Shown here: piece after piece, positions 7,659 through 16,577 of the stretch
How positions within the stretch are numbered: position 1 is the stretch's first letter
How the letters are laid out: each line of letters starts with the position of its first letter
Assembly: GCA_037132075.1 (NCBI GenBank)
Contig: JBAXPV010000013.1
Coordinates: 45,100-109,099, forward strand
Direction: 5' to 3'
DNA length: 64,000 nucleotides
Source of the DNA: JBAXPV01 sp037132075
Lineage (GTDB): Bacteria > Bacteroidota > Bacteroidia > Bacteroidales > CAIXZF01
Translations under genes and position numbers: made by a program
The notes under the pieces: generated by a model
Seen by the model: the letters and a program-made list of their open reading frames with translations, nothing else
Told to the model about the DNA's origin: nothing
Databases searched by the model: none

Positions 7659-9320
7659 CTAATTCTTTACTAACGGAATCGTGATCGACATGGTCGTTCC
7701 CTTTCCTGGTGAAGATTTTACATCAATTTTTGCATTGTGACTCTGGACAATGCCGTGCACAATAGACAAACCCAGTCCAATCCCACTGGAAAGCTGTTTG
7801 GTCGAAAAGAATGGCTGAAAAATACTGTGGATGTCCTCTTCTTCAATCCCAATTCCATTGTCAATGATATCTATTCGTATTTGATCTGCATCCGGGTTAG
7901 TGGTTCGCATGATAATCTCACCATTTTCTATAAGTGCTTCTGATGCATTAACAAGGATAGCAACACAAGCTTGTTTGATTTGATTTGGACTACAATAAAT
8001 CATATCTTCTGTTGCACTAAGATCACAGACAAAACTAATATTGGCAATTTTAATGGGGTGCATCATCAAATCATAGGTATCCTTCAAAATGGAATGCAAA
8101 TGTTTTTGCTCGAAATCATTCTGGTCCTTACGCGAAAAATCTAAAAGCCCCTTTACAATGTCTCCACATCGTTTTGTCTCATTCTCAATCAAAGTCAGGT
8201 TTTTTAAAATTGATTCTTTTTTCACAGGCTCTAGCTCCTGCTTGGCCAATTGCTTAGAAATGAGTTTTGTATAGATAAGAATTCCTGAAAGTGGATTGTT
8301 GATCTCATGAGCTACGGAAAGAGAAAGTTTTCCCAATGAGGCGATCCGTTCAATATTAATTAGTTCCTTTTGCACTGCACCCAATTCCTCTGACTTTTTT
8401 TGAACCTTATATTCAAGTTGTTGCGACCAGTTTTGCAATTCACTGGTAGCTGCATGCAAACTGTCAAGCATATCGTTAAATGCTGCAGAAACCATCCTCA
8501 TGTCTGCCAGCTGGTTCGGGCCAATCTCCAGACGAGTTGTTTTGTCACCCCTGGCTACAGCTTCGCTGGCTTTGATGATGGCATTCAGAGGCGTTTTTAT
8601 CTTTCGTGTCGTAAAAATAATCAGGAAACTCACCAGGAGAATGGTCGTAAAAGTCGCCAGAAGAAAGAAATCCAGTGCCGACTGGTTTAAGGTAGCATCA
8701 AGGTTCTCCAGAGGAATTTTAATAATCAGAGATCCCAGAATCACATCACTTTTCGGATGATAATGACAAGAACTCTCATAACAGGATTTCTGGTTGATAA
8801 TCGGAGACTTTAACAAGAGATGCCGGTGCGCACCATCATTTTGGTTCATACTGCACTCACTGTTGGCCGGTAAGATCTTATACGATTTTACTGCTTTTGG
8901 AAACATAGTCCCCATATTTCTATGACAATCAGTACAATTTGGGTCACTATGGCTGCTACTGTCATTCAAAAATGAAGAATACGCAAGATTATCGTCTTTG
9001 TCGTAAAGATTCACTTCATCAATCCCGGATAAGGTGTTGATAATATCCAGTGTATTTTGAAGGGTCATTTTGTCATTTTGGAGCATCGACTGATACAAAG
9101 CTCCTTCCACAAGGTAGCCTATGTTACTGCCGCTTTGATGAATAACGCTTTTCATATAACGCTCCATCACCGACCAGAAGATTAAACCGAATGACACGAA
9201 TAAAAAAACGGATAGTATAGTTATTACATATACTACCCGCCCATAGATTGAAGATCTAAATCTATTGTACCTTTTTAAAAGAGAGGTACCTTCAGTTTTA
9301 TTATTATTTTTTTTACCCAA
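7659..9320 (-). CDS. Membrane sensor histidine kinase with periplasmic c-heme motifs
   Basis: A 553-residue kinase with a membrane span near residues 28-50, a periplasmic sensor of about 170 residues, a second span near 218-237, a HAMP linker, HisKA (phospho-acceptor His in SVAHEINNPLSG) and HATPase (DNGIGIEEEDI, GIGLGLSIV). The sensor carries C129-x2-C132-H133 (CTDCH) and a second, spaced C180-x4-C185-H186 motif, so it probably binds one or two covalent hemes. This suggests sensing of redox potential or a heme ligand. The regulator gene follows at 5 bases. Upstream, 71 bases separate it from the anchored H-like gene, so it may be read from that operon or from its own promoter; no clear -7 box was found there. 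Confidence 0.93.
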   Translation of the reverse strand: MGKKNNNKTEGTSLLKRYNRFRSSIYGRVVYVITILSVFLFVSFGLIFWSVMERYMKSVIHQSGSNIGYLVEGALYQSMLQNDKMTLQNTLDIINTLSGIDEVNLYDKDDNLAYSSFLNDSSSHSDPNCTDCHRNMGTMFPKAVKSYKILPANSECSMNQNDGAHRHLLLKSPIINQKSCYESSCHYHPKSDVILGSLIIKIPLENLDATLNQSALDFFLLATFTTILLVSFLIIFTTRKIKTPLNAIIKASEAVARGDKTTRLEIGPNQLADMRMVSAAFNDMLDSLHAATSELQNWSQQLEYKVQKKSEELGAVQKELINIERIASLGKLSLSVAHEINNPLSGILIYTKLISKQLAKQELEPVKKESILKNLTLIENETKRCGDIVKGLLDFSRKDQNDFEQKHLHSILKDTYDLMMHPIKIANISFVCDLSATEDMIYCSPNQIKQACVAILVNASEALIENGEIIMRTTNPDADQIRIDIIDNGIGIEEEDIHSIFQPFFSTKQLSSGIGLGLSIVHGIVQSHNAKIDVKSSPGKGTTMSITIPLVKN

Positions 9321-9391
9321 AACTTTTATGAGGCTGCAAACCTTAATTTTGTTGCTAATATAGGTTTTTTAGGGTATTTATCGATTAGTTT

Positions 9392-10108
9392 TTAGGATAT
9401 TTTTAAGAAATCTTTTTCAAAATCGGCCCAGGCTTCTTTTGGCATTTCTACCAGAGGATTGTCAGTAATTTCACCACCATCCTGCAGGATAAGCATCCCA
9501 GGTTCTGTTGAATATTTCTTCATAGAGACGGCCAGAAAATCTTTAAAGCGGTCTAGTTCATTCGTGGTCCAGGCTGTAGCATCTTCTGCCATTAGGAAAT
9601 CTTTGGTTTCAACCAACCAGTTGGAGGGTTTAATCTTGTAAATCCAACCTTTCCCAAAAGGATCTTCATTGAGAAGCTCAGGACTTTCCTGGAGAATTTG
9701 GTTATTATCCAGAATTTCTCCTGAAATCGGGGATAATATCTCTAACTGCCGGCCATACTGATCCAGTTCAGCTAAAGGATCTCCTTTTTGAACAATGTCA
9801 CCAGGCTTTCTGAGGTTTTTTAAATTTACCTCGCCAGTAAGATGTAACAATAAGTCATCCATCCCAATCCTGGCTGCTCCTGATTTTTCAAGATGTGCCC
9901 ATGTATGATTTTTACTGTACAGAATACCTTGGGGGATTCTGAGAATACTCGCAGAAAGCACACCCAGAGTCTTTTGGAGCTGTTTGGTGACTTTCCGCTG
10001 CCTGTTAAGCAAAACCCAGAAAGGGATGAGTACTAAAAAAAAGCAAATGATAGCAAGGTATTCAATACCTTTTGTTTCGAAAATGTTGTGATAGCTAAAT
10101 CCGTCCAT
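9392..10108 (-). CDS. Membrane-anchored GcvH-like protein lacking the lipoyl lysine
   Basis: A 238-residue protein: one membrane span (about 17-35), a positively charged following loop that places the rest in the cytoplasm, a glycine-cleavage-H-like beta-barrel domain (about 65-165, HTW..., ARIGMDD, SPISGEIL), and a C-terminal extension. In GcvH the lipoylated lysine sits eight residues before the proline of the (S/A)PxSGE motif; here that position is G119, followed by Arg, so normal lipoylation is not expected. The extension (about 165-238) contains FLMAE, ELDRFKDFLA and LQDGG and also occurs in the PstS-like fusion upstream, so the two are paralogues. It ends the HybA/HybB operon (48-base gap). 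Function unknown; glycine cleavage is unlikely. Confidence 0.8.
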   Translation of the reverse strand: MDGFSYHNIFETKGIEYLAIICFFLVLIPFWVLLNRQRKVTKQLQKTLGVLSASILRIPQGILYSKNHTWAHLEKSGAARIGMDDLLLHLTGEVNLKNLRKPGDIVQKGDPLAELDQYGRQLEILSPISGEILDNNQILQESPELLNEDPFGKGWIYKIKPSNWLVETKDFLMAEDATAWTTNELDRFKDFLAVSMKKYSTEPGMLILQDGGEITDNPLVEMPKEAWADFEKDFLKIS

Positions 10109-10156
10109 ATTGTTGTTTTTTATGCTTTCATCTTTTCTATAACGAAAGCTGATTAT

Positions 10157-11386
10157 TTATTTTTCATCTTTAACCCAGGCAGGAGAGTCCCTGAGAACTG
10201 GCATACGAGTAATTACCCACCTGAAGATCCATATTTCTGCGAAGATCACAGCAAGGGTCACACACAACTCCATCCAACTGGGGATATAACGAATTGGCAT
10301 GTCCCATCTAAAACCAATTACCGTGACATTTAACCTGTTTAAAATGACTCCCAGCATTGTTAGCAATGCCGCAAATTTTATGAGTCCAATCGATTTCCTT
10401 CGATAGGCATAAAAATACAGTGCCATGGGCAAAAGCACAAAACCCAGCATTTCCAGTAAATACCAGTATCCCATTCCGCTATTAAGATATACCCAATTCT
10501 GTCCATGAATAAAGACCAACAGTTGGAGGAAAAGATAGGCAAACATGGCTCCTGCACAAATTTTAGCCAAACCTTGTAAGATCCTGTTATGTCCATGATG
10601 GTTTTCATCACTGATTTGACTGAAAAATACTTTATGACTGATAGATCCTTCAAAAATCACCATGGATAATCCGGCAAAAATGCTGGAAACAAAAAACATA
10701 ATCGGGATAAATTCTGAATACCATAGTGGGTGAATCTTGTCTTTGGCCATGAGATACAAAGCCCCCAATCCTGACTGATGTAGTGTTGACAAGGTAATTC
10801 CAAATATCACTGCAGCAATCGTCATCCCCGACAGAATCTTTCGGGCCCGTCGTGCACCAAGCCATTCAGCAACAGCCGGAGAAAACTCAATTAACTGCGC
10901 AATCATGTATAAAAGAAAATGCCACGCTACTAAAAACAAAACTGAACTCGTTCCAAAGTTGTTTCCGATGATAGGGTTGATCACATTCCAGGGCCGGCCC
11001 AGGTCAAGAAGCAATGCCCCGGCATAAAAGACATACGCCAGAAAACCATTGAGAACGGTGATCCTTACAATAGAATGATATTTATGCATGTTCAATATGT
11101 AGACCATAAAGGTCAACACATAGGCTCCACCGGCAAAGGCCACACCTGTGACTACATCAAAGCCAATCCACAATCCCCAGGGAATGTCCTGAGTCAGGTT
11201 CGTGATCGAGCCAATACCATGAATAAAACGGTAGATGATCAGCAAGAGCCCCATGATCATTATCGGAACTGAAATAATATTAAAGGGTGTGAAAATTTTC
11301 CCCTTGGGTTTAAATTCGGACTTTAAAAATTTCCAGATGGATCTCCCATCATTATCTTGTGCGATTGGATATACAGTATTATTCAT
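10157..11386 (-). CDS. HybB/NrfD-like membrane quinone-interacting subunit
   Basis: A 409-residue integral membrane protein with about ten hydrophobic segments, of the NrfD/PsrC/HybB family. These subunits carry no cofactor themselves and couple a periplasmic iron-sulfur protein to the quinone pool. The HybA-like ferredoxin gene precedes it by 4 bases, the usual pairing. No hydrogenase, polysulfide or nitrite reductase catalytic subunit is encoded nearby, so the pair either serves a catalytic protein encoded elsewhere or passes electrons to the local cytochrome. Family assignment is firm; direction of electron flow is not known. Confidence 0.88.
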   Translation of the reverse strand: MNNTVYPIAQDNDGRSIWKFLKSEFKPKGKIFTPFNIISVPIMIMGLLLIIYRFIHGIGSITNLTQDIPWGLWIGFDVVTGVAFAGGAYVLTFMVYILNMHKYHSIVRITVLNGFLAYVFYAGALLLDLGRPWNVINPIIGNNFGTSSVLFLVAWHFLLYMIAQLIEFSPAVAEWLGARRARKILSGMTIAAVIFGITLSTLHQSGLGALYLMAKDKIHPLWYSEFIPIMFFVSSIFAGLSMVIFEGSISHKVFFSQISDENHHGHNRILQGLAKICAGAMFAYLFLQLLVFIHGQNWVYLNSGMGYWYLLEMLGFVLLPMALYFYAYRRKSIGLIKFAALLTMLGVILNRLNVTVIGFRWDMPIRYIPSWMELCVTLAVIFAEIWIFRWVITRMPVLRDSPAWVKDEK

Positions 11387-11390
11387 GTTT

Positions 11391-12266
11391 TCAGGAGTTT
11401 AGCGTTTCATGTTCTTCTTCAACAGGATGGTTGTTTTTGGTAGCTTCATGGATTCCCAGAAGCAGTGGTGGCAGTAATACAAAGATTGAAGGGACGCTAT
11501 AAAGGAAACCTTTTGAGAGCTCAGGATACGATGAATTTTGAAGTTTTGTTCTCATTCCGAGGTCTTCGAATGGAACTGGCGACAGGTATAAAAATCCGGT
11601 GCCTCCGGCTTCTGTCTCACCGTAAATATGATCATAATACTTATCTGGATTTTCGACGATCCTTTTACGGGCTTCTGAAATCAATTCCCTTCGGCTGCCT
11701 AATTTCAAAGCTTCGTTAGGACAGATATCGACACAAGCCGGCACCTTGCCTTCTTTGATTTTATCATAGCACATGGTGCATTTCTGAATTTTTGGATTGG
11801 CACTGTGATATTCAAATTTCGGGATGTCAAAAGGACAGGAAACCATACAATACCTGCAACCCATACATTTATCACCCCTCCAGATCACAGGACCTTCTTT
11901 GGTTTTGTACATGGCCTGGGTTAAACAAGCTGCAGCGCAAGCAGGCTCATTACAATGCATGCACTGGTTTTTAATATAAACTTCGCCCTTAGGGGTTTTA
12001 TAGACATTGTGAACAGTACGCCTGTTTTCATTGGTTTCACGATGCTTCCCAACAAGGGCAGTATCAGTAGGTTCTGGTAATCCATTGGCCTCTGCACAGG
12101 CAAACTCGCAATTCTGGCAGCCTTCACATTTCACCGCATCAAACAATATACCTTTGAATTCTACTTCGTTGGGTTTATTCTTTCCTGCAGCGAAGCTTTT
12201 CCCTACTGCGAGTGTCGCACCAACAACTCCAAGTGTCTTCAAAAAATTTCTTCGATCTAAGCCCAT
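11391..12266 (-). CDS. HybA-like periplasmic 4x[4Fe-4S] ferredoxin with Tat signal
   Basis: A 291-residue electron-transfer protein. The N terminus DRRNFLKTLG followed by a hydrophobic stretch is a Tat signal, so it is exported folded. Four cysteine clusters follow: CEGCQNCEFAC near residue 50, CMHCNEPACAAAC, CMGCRYCMVSC and CTMCYD...CVDIC, enough for four [4Fe-4S] centres as in HybA/DmsB/NrfC-type subunits. A hydrophobic segment near residues 250-268 should anchor it to the membrane, as in HybA. It is followed after 4 bases by the HybB-like gene and preceded after 41 bases by the PstS-like fusion, in one operon. Confidence 0.93.
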   Translation of the reverse strand: MGLDRRNFLKTLGVVGATLAVGKSFAAGKNKPNEVEFKGILFDAVKCEGCQNCEFACAEANGLPEPTDTALVGKHRETNENRRTVHNVYKTPKGEVYIKNQCMHCNEPACAAACLTQAMYKTKEGPVIWRGDKCMGCRYCMVSCPFDIPKFEYHSANPKIQKCTMCYDKIKEGKVPACVDICPNEALKLGSRRELISEARKRIVENPDKYYDHIYGETEAGGTGFLYLSPVPFEDLGMRTKLQNSSYPELSKGFLYSVPSIFVLLPPLLLGIHEATKNNHPVEEEHETLNS

Positions 12267-12307
12267 TTTGATAATTTTTTTCGGTTCGTAATCCTAGTTT
12301 TCGTCTG

Positions 12308-13996
12308 TTATTTAGTTTTGTCAAGAAAGTTGATTTGAAAATCTTCCCATACTTCGGGACCCAAATCAGCCAAAAGAGAATCATTGAGCGCACCACCATC
12401 CTGAAGAATGACCGGTGAATAATTGATGTTGTTTGCATTTATTGTAATAGCAAGAAAATCCTTTAACCTGGAAAATTCATTTTTCAACCAGGCTCTATAA
12501 CGTTCAGCCATAAATAATACCTGAGTCTCTTTCATCCAGTTTTCAGGCTCAATGAGGTAAACCCACCCTTCAGAATAGGGAGAACTGTTTAACATTTTGG
12601 CATTGTCACACAGAAGGCTGTTTTGTGATTTAATAAGCCCGCTTATTGGCGCTTTGATGTTAAGTTGTTTCCCATTTTGAATAATTGACAGGAACACCTC
12701 TCCTTTTTGAATTTTTTCCCCGGCATTTTTCATTTTGATTTTTGTCAGCGGGCCGGTAATGTGTTGTAAAAAATCATCGATTCCAATCCTGACCACACCA
12801 TTTTTTTCCATAAAGGACCAGGTATGTGTCTTATCGAAATACAAGCCATTGAGGACTTCTACGCTATTTTCATCCATGGTCTCAGTGGATGGCTTGATCT
12901 CCGATACTGACGGACTCTTTCTGCGGCTTATAAACCGGGCCAGTTCTGTAATGATGATTCCCAGAACTATTAAAGCGCCCAATGATATGAGTATCCATTT
13001 AGTAATAGACTGGCTTTGTGCAGGTGCTGTTAAAACAGCGCTGGTACTCAATTCCTCAATTTTATTTTGCCTGTCACTGGACACAAGGTCAACAAATCCA
13101 TTTTGGTTAAGTAAATCCTGCCCTGACGAAAGAACCCAAGTGAGAAAACTGACTTCAGATTCATTTACCGGCTTTGCTACTGCGACACAATATATATTCT
13201 GACTCAGCGCTTTCGGGAATTTTCCAATCCACACTCCTCTGAGGAAAGACCCCCAGTTGTCATAGATCTTTTCTCCGTAGTCAAGATGACCATTTGCATT
13301 TTTATCAATTGGAAGCAGGCTGATATTTTCAGCGATCCCATGTGTATTAACATCCATGATATCTGCTATTCTACAAAAACCTATGGCCAAAGGGTCACTT
13401 TGGATCTTGGCAATCAATTCCTTCTCATTCTCAAGCGGAATGCCTTTTAAAGCGGAAGGGTCCAAACCAAGAAATGCGGCAACTACAACCTTTGACGGAC
13501 TATAGTTGACCATATAAAAATGTATCGGTGTGCTTTTCCCACTTTGTGTGAGGCTCTTCCAATCTTGCTGTTCAGAATTTGAAAAAGCAGTAGCCATAGC
13601 AGCTGCTGATACCCCATTGGTATTGATCTGCTCAATCATTGGGTTCTTTGGATTAATCACTGGGACGATAGCATCGCGTCCCACGGCAATTTGCCAGGTT
13701 TCCTTTTTAAGTGACGTGGCCAACTCACCTGGGACAAAGGACATATTTGTTCCTGAGTTCATCCCGGATATCGCTGCGGCACCTGTCACATTAAAAACAT
13801 TCACCTTGCCCCCAGGATAAGCCTTTTGGTAATCAGCAGCCCATTGCTGTATTAAATTGTATAAGTCAGGAGTACACTGGATGTTAATTGTGCCCTTTTC
13901 GACTGCCTTATTTTGGTTGGAAGTAGAACTTCTTGCGTAACTGCTGAAAAAAATCAACAGGAACAAACTTGTGATAAAAATTACTGACTTTTTCAT
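12308..13996 (-). CDS. PstS-like periplasmic binding domain fused through a membrane span to a GcvH-like domain
   Basis: A 562-residue protein of unusual architecture. Residues 1-23 are a signal peptide; 35-325 resemble a type 2 periplasmic binding protein of the PstS/phosphate group; a perfect EF-hand-type calcium loop (DKNANGHLDYGE, 231-242) lies within it. A single span (333-355) ending in RFISRRK leads to a cytoplasmic GcvH-like domain (about 385-485) and the same C-terminal extension as the smaller H-like protein (VILQDGG at 529-535). The lipoyl-lysine position is G442, with K443 one residue off register. It is the first gene of the HybA/HybB operon and no ABC transporter genes are near. 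I infer ligand sensing or periplasmic docking rather than transport; function is unknown. Confidence 0.85.
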   Translation of the reverse strand: MKKSVIFITSLFLLIFFSSYARSSTSNQNKAVEKGTINIQCTPDLYNLIQQWAADYQKAYPGGKVNVFNVTGAAAISGMNSGTNMSFVPGELATSLKKETWQIAVGRDAIVPVINPKNPMIEQINTNGVSAAAMATAFSNSEQQDWKSLTQSGKSTPIHFYMVNYSPSKVVVAAFLGLDPSALKGIPLENEKELIAKIQSDPLAIGFCRIADIMDVNTHGIAENISLLPIDKNANGHLDYGEKIYDNWGSFLRGVWIGKFPKALSQNIYCVAVAKPVNESEVSFLTWVLSSGQDLLNQNGFVDLVSSDRQNKIEELSTSAVLTAPAQSQSITKWILISLGALIVLGIIITELARFISRRKSPSVSEIKPSTETMDENSVEVLNGLYFDKTHTWSFMEKNGVVRIGIDDFLQHITGPLTKIKMKNAGEKIQKGEVFLSIIQNGKQLNIKAPISGLIKSQNSLLCDNAKMLNSSPYSEGWVYLIEPENWMKETQVLFMAERYRAWLKNEFSRLKDFLAITINANNINYSPVILQDGGALNDSLLADLGPEVWEDFQINFLDKTK

Positions 13997-14414
13997 GATC
14001 GTAAACTTTAAAATTCCTGGATAAAAATTGGGTAGTGTCTGTTTAATCTTTTGATTCTGTGTTACTTATCAATATTACATTTTTATTAAAATATCGACAG
14101 AAACACTTATTCAATAAAGATGCCAGACTTAAAAAAGCATCACAACGCCCTGATTTACTGATCGTTGTATTTTTGTGCATAATAAATATACAAACAAAGG
14201 TGTTTAATTATTATACACATTATTACACGCTAGCTCGAAAACCCCAATGTGACTAGGAAAAACACCGATTGATGAATTTTTATACAGTTGATGAATTTTG
14301 CAACAGTTTGGTAAATATTACCTATTAATAAAGGAATCCCATACAAAGACTTTTTTATTTTAAATTTGGCACATCAAAACAATATATGTTTTTGAGAACC
14401 AACACCGCAACATC
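13997..14414. other. Divergent regulatory region between the HybA/HybB operon and the hybrid kinase
   Basis: No credible gene: the short open frame around 14059-14256 has low-complexity composition and no family resemblance. The region is AT-rich and contains TATTTTTG (14168-14175) and TAAATTTG (14361-14368) boxes on the plus strand. On the minus strand a GG/GC pair with 10-base spacing exists at 14137-14150, but neither half matches the RpoN consensus well. Confidence 0.5.
14361..14368 (+). promoter_or_regulatory. Bacteroidota -7 box before the hybrid kinase
   Basis: TAAATTTG matches TAnnTTTG; no clear TTTG lies 19 bases upstream. Transcription would begin near 14375, 40-46 bases before the kinase start. 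Confidence 0.35.
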
Positions 14415-16457
14415 GTGGAAATGCAAAAGGTAGAAGAATTAATGGTTGCTCTGGAACAAGAACAAAAAGCCAGGCTCGCTGCTGAAAAACAACTTGAAGA
14501 TATTATCAGGCAAAAAACAGATGAGCATTCTCAAACCAAATCGCGCCTGGCCGATGTGATATCCAATATGCAGGAAGGAGTTCTCGTTGAGAATGAGAAT
14601 CGCTTGATTGTTCTAACAAATATGCAATTTTGCAAAATGTTTAACATTCCACTTGATCCTGAAGATTTGATTGGAACCGACTGTTCAGGCTCCGCAGAAC
14701 AATCTTGTCATTTGTTTTCTGAGCCAGAGGAATTTGTCAGGCGGATTAATGAACTTTTAATTCGTAAGGTAAAAGTCATCGGAGAAATTCTTCAACTTAA
14801 AGATGGACGTATTTTTTCCAGGGATTTCATTCCCATTATAAGTAAAGCATTATACCGTGGACAATATTGGAAATATACTGATATCACCATTCAACAGCAA
14901 TATGAGTATGCATTAAAAAGAAGTGAGGAGAAATATCGCCGGCTGATTGAAAACATGAATCTGGGCTTGTCGGAAGTAGACCTTGAAGGAAGAGTTATTT
15001 ATGCAAACCAAAGTTTCTGCGAGTTGTCAGGTTATCAGCGGGAAGACCTCTATGGTAATTTTGCTGAAAAAGTTCTGACAAGTGACCAGGACCAGGAAAT
15101 TGTTCATGTCAAAACGGCATCCCGTAGAATGGGGATTGCCGATGCTTATGAGGTTGAAATTACCGACAAAAACGGCCTGAAAAAGTGGTGGCTGATTTCA
15201 GGGGCTCCCTTGTATAATAATGAAGGGATTCAGATCGGGTCCACTGGGATTCACCTGGACATGACCAATTATAAACAATTGGAGTTTACCCTGCGAGAAG
15301 CCAAAAACCTCGCAGAAGAATCCGCCAGAGCCAAAGAAACCTTCCTGGCTAACATGAGCCATGAAATAAGAACCCCCATGCATGCCATTCTTGGCCTTGG
15401 ACAACAGTTGGTAAAAACTCCTCTTAGCCCTGATCAGCTTAGCTTGCTTGAATCAATTAATAATGCTTCCGACAACCTACTGGTCGTTATTAACGATATT
15501 CTTGATTTCTCTAAGATTGAGTCTGGCCGACTTGACCTGGAGTCTATCGAATTCTCATTTAAAAACATTATTGACCATATTGAAAAGATGCTCATTATCA
15601 AGACCGAGGAAAAGGGCATTGCTTTTAACATTACACTTGACACAGCCATTGCTGATGTCCTGATTGGAGACCCATACCGTATTAACCAGATATTACTAAA
15701 CCTGGTTGGTAATTCGATAAAATTCACACAAGAAGGTAGTGTCTCCCTGAATTGTGTGGTCGAAGAAACTAAAGACACGCTCCAGACACTTAGAATTGAA
15801 GTCCGAGATACTGGTATTGGTATTGATTCCGATTATTTGGAAACTATTTTTGACAAATTCACACAAGGAAGTGTAAATCTAACCAGTAAATTTGGGGGAA
15901 CAGGTCTCGGGATGGCCATTACAAAACAATTGGTAGACCTGATGGACGGGAAAATTTCCATTGAAAGCAAAAAAGACCATGGAACATCAATCACCATCCT
16001 TATTAGCCTTGCTGTTAGCAATCAATCACAAAAGGATGTTATACCAAAACTATCTGTTAGCACAGAACAATTAAAAGGTAAAAAAATATTATTGGTTGAG
16101 GATAACAAAGTAAATCGGCTAATAGCCAACACAATACTTTCTCATTATGAGATATTGACCACTGAAGCGGCCAATGGAGAAATAGCCGTCGAACTTCTAA
16201 GAAACGAAAGTTTTGACCTGGTATTGATGGATATGCAAATGCCTGTAATGGACGGATTAACTGCAACCCGATTAATAAGGACAGAGATCAATACGAAAAT
16301 GCCGATCATTGCCCTGACAGCCCATGCGCTGCAAGCAGAAGAAATAAAATGTCGTGAAGCCGGTATGAATGATTTTATCTCAAAACCCTTTAAAGAGGAA
16401 CACCTGATGAAAACTATTCTTAAGAATCTGGCTGAATATCAGGAAAATGCTGTTTAA
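14415..16457 (+). CDS. Hybrid sensor histidine kinase, PAS-PAS-HisKA-HATPase-REC
   Basis: A 680-residue soluble kinase with no signal peptide or membrane span. Order: N-terminal coiled coil (about 1-45), a degenerate PAS domain with two cysteines (about 48-165), a second PAS/PAC pair (about 170-290), HisKA (NMSHEIRTPMHAIL, phospho-acceptor His), HATPase_c (DTGIGID, GGTGLGMAI) and a C-terminal receiver (EDNKVNR, MDMQMPVMDG). The open frame begins at GTG 14415, with ATG two codons later at 14421; either could be the start. A hybrid kinase normally needs a phosphotransfer protein or output regulator, and none is adjacent. The next gene is an RsbW-like protein 120 bases away, perhaps in the same unit. 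Confidence 0.93.
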   Translation: MEMQKVEELMVALEQEQKARLAAEKQLEDIIRQKTDEHSQTKSRLADVISNMQEGVLVENENRLIVLTNMQFCKMFNIPLDPEDLIGTDCSGSAEQSCHLFSEPEEFVRRINELLIRKVKVIGEILQLKDGRIFSRDFIPIISKALYRGQYWKYTDITIQQQYEYALKRSEEKYRRLIENMNLGLSEVDLEGRVIYANQSFCELSGYQREDLYGNFAEKVLTSDQDQEIVHVKTASRRMGIADAYEVEITDKNGLKKWWLISGAPLYNNEGIQIGSTGIHLDMTNYKQLEFTLREAKNLAEESARAKETFLANMSHEIRTPMHAILGLGQQLVKTPLSPDQLSLLESINNASDNLLVVINDILDFSKIESGRLDLESIEFSFKNIIDHIEKMLIIKTEEKGIAFNITLDTAIADVLIGDPYRINQILLNLVGNSIKFTQEGSVSLNCVVEETKDTLQTLRIEVRDTGIGIDSDYLETIFDKFTQGSVNLTSKFGGTGLGMAITKQLVDLMDGKISIESKKDHGTSITILISLAVSNQSQKDVIPKLSVSTEQLKGKKILLVEDNKVNRLIANTILSHYEILTTEAANGEIAVELLRNESFDLVLMDMQMPVMDGLTATRLIRTEINTKMPIIALTAHALQAEEIKCREAGMNDFISKPFKEEHLMKTILKNLAEYQENAV

Positions 16458-16577
16458 TAATCGGAGAAAATGCAGAGAATTCTGTTAAACTTTGGTAGGG
16501 AATGCCTCTAAGAATTATATATTTACAGAAATTCCCAGAAGAAGACATTTATAAATAATGTAAGCCGCAACTTATCG

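Noticed and set aside
14137..14150. Sigma-54 promoter for the PstS-like/HybA/HybB operon on the minus strand
   Set aside because: GG and GC have the right spacing but the flanking bases do not fit TGGCAC or TTGC, and such pairs arise by chance.
14059..14256. Short plus-strand open frame in the divergent intergenic region
   Set aside because: No resemblance to a known family, no start signal, AT-rich composition; the region is better read as regulatory.
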